NCBI GenBank assembly: GCA_963588905.1
Contig: CAVAJF010000008.1
Span: 1-11,444, forward strand
Length of the DNA: 11,444 bases
Reading direction: 5' to 3'
Source of the DNA: Butyricicoccus_A sp963588905
GTDB lineage: Bacteria; Bacillota; Clostridia; Oscillospirales; Butyricicoccaceae
The notes under the pieces were generated by a model. It was given only the letters and a program-made list of their open reading frames with translations. It searched no databases and was not told the DNA's origin. Positions 1-6,684 of this stretch are shown here, one piece after another. Within the stretch, counting starts at the first letter, position 1, and every line of letters begins with the position of its first letter. A program made the translations under genes and the position numbers.

Positions 1-53
1 CAGGTGCTAGTGTTCGCAAGGACGTGAGGGTTCAAGTCCCTCCATCTGCACCA
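1..53 (+). tRNA. tRNA-Leu (anticodon CAG), 3' part only
   Basis: The 5' half lies outside the window. The visible part begins at the anticodon CAG (1-3), followed by G37 and T38, then the 3' strand of the anticodon stem GCTAG (6-10). A long class II variable arm follows (about 11-24) with a GCAA tetraloop at 16-19. Next come the T arm GAGGG-TTCAAGT-CCCTC (26-42), the acceptor strand CATCTGC (43-49), discriminator A and an encoded CCA (51-53). The long variable arm, A73 and G37 fit leucine, and CAG reads CUG codons. The amino-acid call rests on half a molecule, because the 5' acceptor strand and D arm cannot be checked. Confidence 0.9.
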
Positions 54-82
54 AAGACCTTAACGAAAGTTAAGGTCTTTTT
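53..82 (+). terminator. intrinsic terminator after tRNA-Leu
   Basis: Arm AAGACCTTAAC (54-64), loop GAAA (65-68), arm GTTAAGGTCTT (69-79), then a T run to 82. The stem is a perfect 11 bp and begins directly after the encoded CCA, so it ends the tRNA transcript. Confidence 0.95.
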
Positions 83-118
83 GCTATATGCAGATATTTG
101 CGCGATAGGAGGGGTAAC

Positions 119-1321
119 ATGATTGCTATTCGAGGAGCGTACAACACGGCAAAGTGCTTTTGCAAAACGTTAGAGCCACAGGCGCGGCAGCAGATTCAGG
201 AGGTCTGTGACCAGCGGGCGTTTGCGAATTCCAAAATTCGCATCATGCCGGATGTACACGCCGGTGTGGGATGCACGATTGGAACGACAATGACGCTGAC
301 GGATAAGGTCGTGCCCGGCATGGTCGGTGTGGACATTGGCTGCGGCATGGAAACCGTCAAGCTCAAAGAAACGCAGATTGATTTTGACGAGCTGGATCGC
401 GTCATTCGCACATATATTCCATCGGGTCATGCGATCCATCCGCGGCCGCATCCGTTGGCAAAGAGGCTGGATCTGCAAGACTTGCGCTGTGCCAAGCAAA
501 TAGACATCAAGCGGGCGCAGTGCAGCATCGGTACGCTGGGCGGCGGCAATCATTTTATCGAGATAGACCGCGGAGAGGACGGATACCTGTATCTTGTCGT
601 GCATTCGGGCAGTCGGCATCTCGGCGTGGAGACGGCGAGCTTTTATCAAAAGGCGGGCTGGAAGGCGTTGCAGCGGGGCTATCAGCCGCTCGTGCAGGAG
701 GCAATGCAGCAGCTCAAAGCGCAGGGGCGAGAACAGGACATTGCGCGCACCACGGCGAAACTCAAACGGGAATACACGCCGGATGTTCCCAAAGAGCTGG
801 CGTATGTATCCGGTGAGCTGTTTGCCGATTATATTCATGACATGAAGCTGGTACAGCAGTTTGCGGTTTATAATCGGCAGGCAATGGTACAGGCGATTTT
901 GCAAAATATGCATGTAACCTGTATTGACGCGTTTTCGACGATTCACAATTATATTGATACCGATGCGATGATTTTGCGCAAGGGGAGCGTCTCTGCAAAG
1001 CAGGGAGAAACCCTGCTCATTCCGATCAACATGCGCGATGGCAGCCTGATTTGCGTGGGAAAGGGAAACACAGACTGGAATGAGTCGGCACCGCATGGTG
1101 CCGGTCGTCTGATGAGCCGCACCGATGCCAAGCAGACACTGACATTGGAGCAATTTCAGCAGTCGATGCGCGGCATCTATACCACCTGTGTGCAGCAGAG
1201 CACGCTGGATGAATCACCGATGGCATATAAAAATATGGACGAAATCGTGGAACAGATCGCACCGACAGCGGACATTGTACAGCGCATTCGGCCGGTATAT
1301 AATTTCAAAGCGGCGGAATAA
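119..1321 (+). CDS. rtcB: RNA-splicing ligase RtcB
   Basis: RtcB is a GTP- and Mn2+-dependent ligase that joins RNA 2',3'-cyclic phosphate or 3'-phosphate ends to 5'-OH ends in RNA repair and tRNA splicing. The ATG at 119 is chosen because AGGAGG (107-112) sits six bases upstream. An in-frame TTG at 98 has no such site. The product is 400 aa, close to the 408 aa of E. coli RtcB. Visible family motifs are MPDVHAGVG (43-51), GVDIGCGM (70-77, metal ligands D72 and C75), GTLGGGNHF (138-146, H145), VHSGSRHLG (161-169, H162), HNY with H276, RKGSVSA (287-293) and PHGAGRLMSR (325-334), whose H326 is the expected guanylylation histidine. All expected catalytic residues are present. The protein should be cytosolic. 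No rtcA or archease gene lies in the window. No clear own promoter is seen in the 36 bases after the tRNA terminator. Confidence 0.96.
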   Translation: MIAIRGAYNTAKCFCKTLEPQARQQIQEVCDQRAFANSKIRIMPDVHAGVGCTIGTTMTLTDKVVPGMVGVDIGCGMETVKLKETQIDFDELDRVIRTYIPSGHAIHPRPHPLAKRLDLQDLRCAKQIDIKRAQCSIGTLGGGNHFIEIDRGEDGYLYLVVHSGSRHLGVETASFYQKAGWKALQRGYQPLVQEAMQQLKAQGREQDIARTTAKLKREYTPDVPKELAYVSGELFADYIHDMKLVQQFAVYNRQAMVQAILQNMHVTCIDAFSTIHNYIDTDAMILRKGSVSAKQGETLLIPINMRDGSLICVGKGNTDWNESAPHGAGRLMSRTDAKQTLTLEQFQQSMRGIYTTCVQQSTLDESPMAYKNMDEIVEQIAPTADIVQRIRPVYNFKAAE

Positions 1322-1352
1322 TGAATGTTTTGTGAATCTCGACAGGGAATGC

Positions 1353-1382
1353 TTTACAGTGCGGCGCGATGTGTGCTATGCT
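1353..1382 (+). promoter_or_regulatory. putative sigma-A promoter for the small membrane protein gene
   Basis: TTTACA (1353-1358) and TATGCT (1377-1382) are separated by 18 bases and lie just after the rtcB stop. One mismatch to the -35 and two to the -10 consensus. It would start transcription near 1389, about 30 bases before the next start codon. Confidence 0.5.
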
Positions 1383-1417
1383 ACATAGAGTCATAAAACG
1401 AGGAGATGAGAGAAAAC

Positions 1418-1816
1418 ATGGAGCCGGAAAACAAAACGAACTATCAAGTAAAGCTGGTAGAGGAAAAATCGCAGCCGATTGAGCCGGAACGGCTGGAAGA
1501 AGACCCGTTGGAAAATCTTCCCGATCTTTCCAGTCAGACAGGCGGGCTGCCGATTGTGACCTTTATTCTGGTGTGTTTGTCTGCGGGCATTATCATGCTC
1601 ATTGCGCGTATTTTGACGGCCGGTTCTGTGCCGATGACCGTGGGATGCATCGTCTGTATTTTGATTGCGCTGTTTGGCATTGTGGCTCTGATTCGCGGCA
1701 TGTTTCAAAAATTACATGCCCAGAAGGAAAAGAGCAGCTCGTATACGCTCAGCGCTGCTGTGATGACGATTGGCATTCTGGTGGGACTGATTATCGGCGT
1801 AGTCAGCAGCTTTTGA
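1418..1816 (+). CDS. small three-helix membrane protein, unknown function
   Basis: I do not recognise this 132-residue protein. The first 43 residues are hydrophilic and acidic, rich in E and P. Three hydrophobic segments follow, at about 44-66, 72-94 and 109-131, with a short basic stretch (QKLHAQKEK) between the second and third. The chain ends right after the last helix. An integral membrane protein with a cytoplasmic N-terminal tail is the most that can be said. AGGAG (1401-1405) abuts an in-frame ATG at 1406, which is too close for initiation. The ATG at 1418, 12 bases downstream, is therefore chosen, although that spacing is a little long. If 1406 were used the protein would gain four residues (MREN). 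It has its own likely promoter and is followed by terminator-like structures, so it is probably monocistronic. Confidence 0.7.
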   Translation: MEPENKTNYQVKLVEEKSQPIEPERLEEDPLENLPDLSSQTGGLPIVTFILVCLSAGIIMLIARILTAGSVPMTVGCIVCILIALFGIVALIRGMFQKLHAQKEKSSSYTLSAAVMTIGILVGLIIGVVSSF

Positions 1817-1851
1817 TTTTACAGAACCGTCATAATTGCGGCAAATGAAAC

Positions 1852-1916
1852 GGGACATTTTTCGGCATACTAAAGACAGCAGCGCATAGGCTGCTTGGTT
1901 TTGTCCCTACCTTTTT
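1852..1916 (+). terminator. structured element with outer stem, inner hairpin and T-run
   Basis: Outer arms GGGACA (1852-1857) and TGTCCC (1902-1907) enclose an inner hairpin AGCAGC (1878-1883) / GCTGCT (1890-1895) with loop GCATAG. TACC and five T residues follow (to 1916). It can act as the terminator of the membrane protein gene. The internal hairpin inside a wider stem is unusual for a simple terminator, so a small structured RNA is an alternative. Confidence 0.45.
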
Positions 1917-1930
1917 CATGTTTTGATAGT

Positions 1931-1963
1931 AGAACCCCGGGCGGAAACGTTCGGGGTTCTTTT
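1931..1963 (+). terminator. intrinsic terminator
   Basis: Arm AGAACCCCG (1931-1939) pairs with CGGGGTTCT (1952-1960). The inner bases extend the stem with two G-T wobbles and two GC pairs to a GAAA loop (1944-1947). TTTT follows (1960-1963). This is a strong intrinsic terminator upstream of the zinc-ribbon gene promoter. Confidence 0.9.
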
Positions 1964-2015
1964 GTGTGCCTGTCCGGCATATGTTGGGGTATACGGCACA
2001 TCTTGTCAAAAAAAC

Positions 2016-2044
2016 TTGTCAATATTTCTCAGATGCCGTATAAT
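2016..2044 (+). promoter_or_regulatory. sigma-A promoter of the zinc-ribbon gene
   Basis: TTGTCA (2016-2021), 17-base spacer, TATAAT (2039-2044). One mismatch to the -35, none to the -10. A second TTGTCAA copy lies 13 bases upstream (2003-2009). The -10 overlaps the right arm of a 9-bp inverted repeat (1990-1998 / 2034-2042). Confidence 0.85.
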
Positions 2045-2081
2045 ATAACCAATTGTATGACGTAAGAAGGAGGAGATGTGT

Positions 2082-3392
2082 ATGTATTGCATCCGATGCG
2101 GAAAACAATTGGCAGACGGAACAAAGTACTGCATTTATTGTGGAGCACCGACTGCGGTGCCGAAAAAGCCCAAAGAGGTTTCGCCAGAGGATGATTTTAC
2201 CATCGCCGTTCCAAAGGATTATGTACAGAGCGACGCAAGCGGTATGGATGCAACACAGCACATTTCGTTTGGACGAGATTTTGTGCCGGATCCGGCAGAA
2301 GAGTACATTCCAAAGGGATTGCAGGATGAAATCAGTCAGGTCATTGATGAGGAATGGGGAGAACGGGAACAGGCTGCCCAGACTGCTGCACACGAAGAAA
2401 AAACAGAAGATATGGACGATTCGACCTTGCTCCGGCAGTATGTGCAGGATGTGATGACGAGTGAAACCAAGCATCCGCAAGAACAGCCGGATCATGCGCC
2501 GGAACAGTCTGTGCCGACACAGGAAGACACACGGGCGTTTGCGGCGGATATTCAAGAGCTAATTGCAGAGCGCAAGCAGAAGCTGGAGCAGACAGCGGTA
2601 GATCAGTCGGCAGAAGAAGCCTCGGAGGATACTGGCGAGCTGCTGCAGCAATATGTGAAGGAAGTTATGGCAGAGAGCGGCCGCGATGTGCCGCCGCTGG
2701 CTGATGAGGTTGAGGATGAAGGATATACTCGTGCGATTGGACGAGATGAAATTCATCAGGCAATGCATGAATACGCAGAACAGCCGACTCGCGTCGTATC
2801 CAAGGAAGAGATCCGCCAAGCAAAGCAGGCGGAACCGGAATCGAATGAGATGGAACAGACGCGCGTGGTATCCAAGGAAGACATTCGTCAGGCGGAGAAG
2901 ACCGAGCTGGAACCGGACGAGATAGAACAGACTCGTGTCGTATCCAAGGAAGACATCCGTCAGGCAAAGCAAGCGGAGCTGAAACCGGACGAGATGGAAC
3001 AGACGCGCGTTGTATCTCAGAAAGAAATCCGTCAGGCGAAGCAAGCGGAGCCGGAACCGGAACAGCCGGTTGAAGAGCCGGTGGACGTCAACAGTATCCC
3101 GGATATTCCGATTCCAACGGATTTTGTCGCCACAGAAGAAACACAGGAGCCGCTGCGGCGCAATCGAATTAAGCGCGAATCGGAACTGGAAGAAGCGGAC
3201 GATGACGGCCCGGAACAGATTATCAGCGGCCGCGGCATTGCCGTTGTTGTTATCATTGTCATTTTGCTGTTTGCGCTGGCGGTCGGCGCCTGTGTCATGG
3301 CGCTCAATGGCGGCGGTGCAGCAGATACCGGTTCCGGCAGCGGCGATGTCGGATTTTCGTATGGACAGTCGGACAGCTCCGCAAAGGGATAA
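2082..3392 (+). CDS. zinc-ribbon, repeat-containing single-pass membrane protein
   Basis: The 436-residue product starts with a zinc ribbon: C3-x2-C6 and C17-x2-C20, each pair followed by G. A long acidic, Q/E-rich, probably disordered region spans about 30-380. It holds two similar blocks, LLRQYVQDVM (116-125) and LLQQYVKEVM (187-196), and four 24-residue repeats starting at residues 236, 260, 284 and 308, each opening TRVVS and containing IRQA. A more divergent copy (TRAIGRDEIHQA) starts at 216. A transmembrane helix follows at about 385-408, then a Gly/Ser-rich tail of about 28 residues. A cytoplasmic N-terminus with a short outside tail fits the charge pattern. The start at 2082 is chosen over the ATG at 2076 because GGAGGAG ends at 2075, giving six bases of spacing. 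The function is unknown. Zinc ribbon plus membrane anchor suggests a scaffold or sensor, and the repeated Thr/Ser segments could be kinase targets; both are inference. Confidence 0.85.
   Translation: MYCIRCGKQLADGTKYCIYCGAPTAVPKKPKEVSPEDDFTIAVPKDYVQSDASGMDATQHISFGRDFVPDPAEEYIPKGLQDEISQVIDEEWGEREQAAQTAAHEEKTEDMDDSTLLRQYVQDVMTSETKHPQEQPDHAPEQSVPTQEDTRAFAADIQELIAERKQKLEQTAVDQSAEEASEDTGELLQQYVKEVMAESGRDVPPLADEVEDEGYTRAIGRDEIHQAMHEYAEQPTRVVSKEEIRQAKQAEPESNEMEQTRVVSKEDIRQAEKTELEPDEIEQTRVVSKEDIRQAKQAELKPDEMEQTRVVSQKEIRQAKQAEPEPEQPVEEPVDVNSIPDIPIPTDFVATEETQEPLRRNRIKRESELEEADDDGPEQIISGRGIAVVVIIVILLFALAVGACVMALNGGGAADTGSGSGDVGFSYGQSDSSAKG
2727..3062 (+). repeat. in-frame tandem repeat, 72-bp period (four units plus one divergent unit)
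   Basis: Units start at 2787, 2859, 2931 and 3003, exactly 72 bp apart, and encode TRVVSKEEIRQA-like segments followed by an acidic linker ending in MEQ or IEQ. The last unit is cut short after EPEPEQ. A diverged copy (TRAIGRDEIHQA) starts at 2727, 60 bp before the first regular unit. The bases have diverged at third positions while the protein pattern is kept, which suggests selection on the peptide. Confidence 0.9.
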
Positions 3393-3503
3393 TTCGTCGG
3401 ATAAACCCGTAAGCCTGCACAGAAATCGACGGTGTGTGCGCTAAAATGGCAAAAAATAGCGGAAATATGCACAAAAACACGGATATATCTTGCGGGTCGT
3501 CCG

Positions 3504-3532
3504 TTGACAGTGCCAAATAAATATTTTATAAT
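3504..3532 (+). promoter_or_regulatory. perfect consensus sigma-A promoter of glgA
   Basis: TTGACA (3504-3509), 17-base spacer, TATAAT (3527-3532): no mismatch to the sigma-A consensus. Transcription would start near 3539, giving a leader of about 104 bases. No terminator is visible between the zinc-ribbon gene stop (3392) and this promoter, so some read-through into glgA is possible. Confidence 0.92.
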
Positions 3533-3642
3533 ATAAGATATAAACGAGTGCGATACAGTAACTGTGGCATGTTCACAGCTATATGGAGGGAAGAGCGTAC
3601 AGAGAGAAACGGCTTGATTCATCAGGATGGAGGGAATCAATA

Positions 3643-5085
3643 ATGAAAAATATCTTGTTTGCAGCATCGGAGTGCGTGCCGTTTGTCAAAACGGGCGGCT
3701 TAGCTGATGTTGTCGGAGCACTTCCGAAATCATTGGATAAAGAAAAGTATGATGTCCGCGTTGTCATTCCGGACTACACCAGCATTCCGCAAAAGTACCG
3801 CAGCAGATTCTCCTATTTCGACAGCTTCTATATGGATCTGGGCGAATTGGGCAATTTTTATGTCGGTATTATGACCTGTGAATTTGATGGCATTCGCTAT
3901 TATTACATCGACAATGAGCACTTCTTCCAGGGCGAACGGCTGTACAGCGATATTCTGTGGGATATTCAGAAGTTCAGCTTTTTCTCCAAAGCAGTGCTCT
4001 CTATGCTGCCGGTCATTGGTTTCCGCCCGGATATTATTCACTGCCACGATTGGCAGACGGCCTTGATTCCGGTATTCCTGCATGAAATGTTCCAGGACAA
4101 TCCGTTCTTCCGCGGCATCCGCACCATCATGACCGTGCATAACCTGAAGTTCCAAGGCATTTGGGATATTCAGACCATGCGCCGCTTTACCGGTCTGCCG
4201 GGACATGTGTTTACGCTGGGACGCATGGAATTCCATCGGGATGCGAATATGCTCAAGGGCGGCCTGGTCTATGCCGATCGGATTACAACGGTCAGCAATA
4301 CCTACGCAAATGAGATTCGTATGCCGTACTATGGCGAAGGACTGGACGGTCTGCTCAATGCCCGCGCGGATTCGCTGTGGGGCATTGTCAACGGCATCGA
4401 CTATGATTTGTATGATCCGGCAACCGATACGATGATTGCGGAAAATTATGATGCCAAAACCTTTGAAGAGGGCAAAAAGGCATGTAAACTGGCAATTCAG
4501 CGCGAGCTGGGTATGCCGGAAGATCCGGATGTCATGATGATCGCCATGATTACCCGTTTGACCGACCAGAAGGGCTTGGATTTGGTCGAGTGGGTTATGG
4601 AACGACTGCTGACCTCGCGGGTACAGCTGGTTATCATCGGCACCGGTGATCCGCGCTATGAAAACCTGTTCCGGTATTATGAATGGACACGAAAGGGACA
4701 GGTATCTGCCAATATCCTGTTCAATGAGACGCGCGCGCACCGCGTGTATGCGGCAGCAGATGCGATGCTGATGCCGTCGCGGTTTGAGCCATGCGGCCTG
4801 ACACAGCTGATTTCTCTGCGCTATGGCACCGTTCCGATTGTGCGGGAAACCGGCGGTCTGCGCGATACCGTACAGCCGTATAATCGCTTTGAACAGACGG
4901 GTACAGGCTTCTCGTTTGCAAACTATAATGCGGATGAAATGCTCAATACCATCTTCTATGCGGAGCAGGTGTTCTATGATGAACCGGACGCATGGAAGGC
5001 AATTGTCGAGCGCGGCATGACAAAGGATTATTCGTGGACAGCCTCTGCGAAGATCTACGAAGAACTGTACGATTCTCTACTGTAA
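3643..5085 (+). CDS. glgA: glycogen synthase (ADP-glucose type, GT5)
   Basis: GlgA transfers glucose from ADP-glucose to the non-reducing end of alpha-1,4-glucan in cytosolic glycogen synthesis. The 480-residue product matches the usual bacterial length of about 477-485. The N-terminus (MKNILFAASECVPF) leads into the ADP-glucose-binding KTGGLADV motif (K16-T-G-G-L20). HCHDWQTAL lies in the N-terminal Rossmann domain. The C-terminal domain carries PSRFEPCGLTQL (378-389, with E382 as the conserved C-terminal acidic residue) and ETGGLRDTV. The start at 3643 is chosen because GGAGGG (3629-3634) lies eight bases upstream and MKNIL is the usual family start. An in-frame ATG at 3583 would add 20 unrelated residues and lacks a site. 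No glgB, glgC, glgD or glgP gene is in the window, so glgA stands alone here between its own promoter and terminator. Confidence 0.97.
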   Translation: MKNILFAASECVPFVKTGGLADVVGALPKSLDKEKYDVRVVIPDYTSIPQKYRSRFSYFDSFYMDLGELGNFYVGIMTCEFDGIRYYYIDNEHFFQGERLYSDILWDIQKFSFFSKAVLSMLPVIGFRPDIIHCHDWQTALIPVFLHEMFQDNPFFRGIRTIMTVHNLKFQGIWDIQTMRRFTGLPGHVFTLGRMEFHRDANMLKGGLVYADRITTVSNTYANEIRMPYYGEGLDGLLNARADSLWGIVNGIDYDLYDPATDTMIAENYDAKTFEEGKKACKLAIQRELGMPEDPDVMMIAMITRLTDQKGLDLVEWVMERLLTSRVQLVIIGTGDPRYENLFRYYEWTRKGQVSANILFNETRAHRVYAAADAMLMPSRFEPCGLTQLISLRYGTVPIVRETGGLRDTVQPYNRFEQTGTGFSFANYNADEMLNTIFYAEQVFYDEPDAWKAIVERGMTKDYSWTASAKIYEELYDSLL

Positions 5086-5104
5086 TATCTGAAAAAATAT
5101 AGTT

Positions 5105-5142
5105 AGCGACTGCGGCTTTTTGGCTGTGGTCGCTTTTTTTTT
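5105..5142 (+). terminator. intrinsic terminator after glgA
   Basis: AGCGAC (5105-5110) pairs with GTCGCT (5129-5134). The stem continues through TGCGGC with wobble pairs to a T-rich loop, giving about 12 pairs. A run of nine T residues (5134-5142) follows. The sigma-G-type -35 of spoVA begins three bases later. Confidence 0.95.
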
Positions 5143-5144
5143 AT

Positions 5145-5174
5145 GCATGGATTGCGCACAGACGATGCATACTA
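5145..5174 (+). promoter_or_regulatory. sigma-G-type forespore promoter of the spoVA operon
   Basis: GCATG (5145-5149) fits the -35 pattern gHATR, and CATACTA (5168-5174) fits the -10 pattern CATxHTA known for sigma-G in Bacillus, with an 18-base spacer. The position just upstream of spoVAC matches the known control of spoVA operons by sigma-G in the forespore. No good sigma-A promoter is seen in the same gap. Confidence 0.8.
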
Positions 5175-5198
5175 ATCCAAAGAAACGGAGGGATTGGT

Positions 5199-5642
5199 AT
5201 GCAACCGACACCAAAGCAATATCAACAGCTGATTGAAAAATGCTGCAAAAAATCGCCGCTTGGAAAAGACATGCTGTGGGCATTTTTGGTCGGCGGCGGC
5301 ATCTGTGCGCTGGGACAAGGCATTCTCGCCTTTTGGCAGATGCTCGGATTGAATGAAAAAGACGCGGGCACGGCTGTGTCGATCACGCTCATTGCCCTGT
5401 CTGCGCTGCTTACCGGACTGCATGTGTATGAAAAGCTCGCCAAGCACGCAGGAGCGGGAACGCTGGTGCCGATTACCGGCTTCAGCAATTCTGTGGCAGC
5501 TCCGGCACTGGAATTTAAGAGTGAAGGCTTGGTGCTCGGCACGGCGGCGAAAATGTTTACGATTGCGGGGCCAGTGCTCGTATACGGCATCAGTACGTCT
5601 ATTGTGTACGGCATTGTGCTGGCGGTGTTTGGCGGCGCGTGA
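5199..5642 (+). CDS. spoVAC: stage V sporulation protein AC
   Basis: SpoVAC is an inner-membrane part of the SpoVA channel that imports dipicolinic acid (Ca-DPA) into the forespore and lets it out at germination. The 147-residue protein has the family's QxxxLIEKCCKKSP N-terminal segment and the helix with GGGICALGQ. It also has the AGAGTLVPITGFSNSV motif near residue 90 and several hydrophobic helices. The length is normal. CGGAGGG (5186-5192) is six bases before the ATG. It is first in a three-gene operon. The next gene's ribosome binding site (GAGGAGG) overlaps this stop codon, so the two are probably translationally coupled. Confidence 0.96.
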   Translation: MQPTPKQYQQLIEKCCKKSPLGKDMLWAFLVGGGICALGQGILAFWQMLGLNEKDAGTAVSITLIALSALLTGLHVYEKLAKHAGAGTLVPITGFSNSVAAPALEFKSEGLVLGTAAKMFTIAGPVLVYGISTSIVYGIVLAVFGGA

Positions 5643-5652
5643 GGAGGTCATC

Positions 5653-6684
5653 ATGATAGGAAAACGAATGGGCATGAGCACGATTGCCTTTGAACAGCCG
5701 CCGATGCTGTCTGCATGGGCAGCTGTCGGCGGGAAAAAGGAGCAGGAAGGGCCGCTCGGTGCGGAATTTGACCAGCTGTTTTCGGACACGATGTGCGGGG
5801 AGACGACATGGGAAAAGGCGGAGATGCATTTGCAGAAAGTCGCCGTCAGCTTGGCGGCGAATCAGTGCGGCCTGCCGATTTCCGCATTAGATTTTATGAT
5901 TGCGGGAGATTTGCTCGGCCAGTGTGTCGCGTCTAGCTATGCGGCGCGCGGCACGCAGGTACCATATCTCGGCGTGTACGGTGCGTGCTCCACGATGATC
6001 GAGGGTTTGCTGCTGGCGGGATGCATGATTGACGGCGGCTATGCACAGCGCGTCTGCGCGGCGGCGTCATCGCATTTCTGCACGGCAGAGCGACAATACC
6101 GCTTTCCGCTCGCCTATGGCGGACAGCGCACGCCGACCGCCCAATGGACAGCGACAGCGGCCGGTGCCTGCATTTTGAGCCATGCAGACGTACAGGCATC
6201 TGTGCGCCTGACCCATGCCTGTTTTGGCAAAATCTGCGATCTCGGCGTGACTGATGCCAATAATATGGGTGCGGCAATGGCTCCGGCGGCCTATGATACC
6301 ATTCGCACGCTGCTCAGCGATACGGGTACGCATCCGGGGGATTATGATGTCATTTATACCGGCGATTTGGGGCGCGTCGGTTCGCGGCTGCTGTGCACGA
6401 TGGCGCAGGACAACAGCATTGTGCTGGCGGACAAGCATCAGGACTGCGGGATTCTGCTGTTTTCAGAAAAACAGGATGTCCATGCGGGCGGTTCGGGCTG
6501 CGGCTGTGTGGCATCTGTGCTGTGCGCGCATATTTTGCCGCGGCTGGCATCCGGAGAGCTGCGGCGTGTGATTGTCGCGGCGACAGGGGCACTGATGAGT
6601 CCGACCAGCGTGCAGCAGGGAGAGAGCATCCCCGGCATCTGCCATGCTGCCGTGTTGGAACACGTGGGAAAGGGTGAGTCCTAA
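5653..6684 (+). CDS. spoVAD: stage V sporulation protein AD
   Basis: SpoVAD is the soluble, thiolase-fold SpoVA subunit that binds dipicolinic acid and is needed for its uptake into the spore core. The 343-residue product is close to the usual length of about 338. The ATG at 5653 follows GAGGAGG (5641-5647) by five bases. Recognisable family stretches include the opening MSTIAFEQPP, the QCGLPISALDFMIAGDLLGQ region, YGACSTMIEGLLLAG around the ketosynthase-like nucleophile position, ASSHFCTAERQYRFPL and YTGDLGRVGS. The gene starts 10 bases after the spoVAC stop and ends immediately before the spoVAE start codon. Position between the two small membrane subunits is the standard order. Confidence 0.97.
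   Translation: MIGKRMGMSTIAFEQPPMLSAWAAVGGKKEQEGPLGAEFDQLFSDTMCGETTWEKAEMHLQKVAVSLAANQCGLPISALDFMIAGDLLGQCVASSYAARGTQVPYLGVYGACSTMIEGLLLAGCMIDGGYAQRVCAAASSHFCTAERQYRFPLAYGGQRTPTAQWTATAAGACILSHADVQASVRLTHACFGKICDLGVTDANNMGAAMAPAAYDTIRTLLSDTGTHPGDYDVIYTGDLGRVGSRLLCTMAQDNSIVLADKHQDCGILLFSEKQDVHAGGSGCGCVASVLCAHILPRLASGELRRVIVAATGALMSPTSVQQGESIPGICHAAVLEHVGKGES

Noticed and set aside
170..1153. Minus-strand open frame of 327 codons across rtcB
   Set aside because: Antisense shadow of a gene with full catalytic motifs; the translation shows no family pattern and no ribosome site was found.
2727..3062. Possible CRISPR-like array because of regular spacing
   Set aside because: The repeats are in frame in a coding gene, have no unique spacers, and vary at third codon positions.
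3730..4740. Minus-strand open frame of 336 codons inside glgA
   Set aside because: Shadow of the glgA reading frame; no recognisable protein features.
5353..5652. Upstream extension of the spoVAD frame across spoVAC
   Set aside because: The extension overlaps spoVAC fully and reads as arginine/cysteine-rich nonsense; the ATG at 5653 has a strong ribosome site and the family start.
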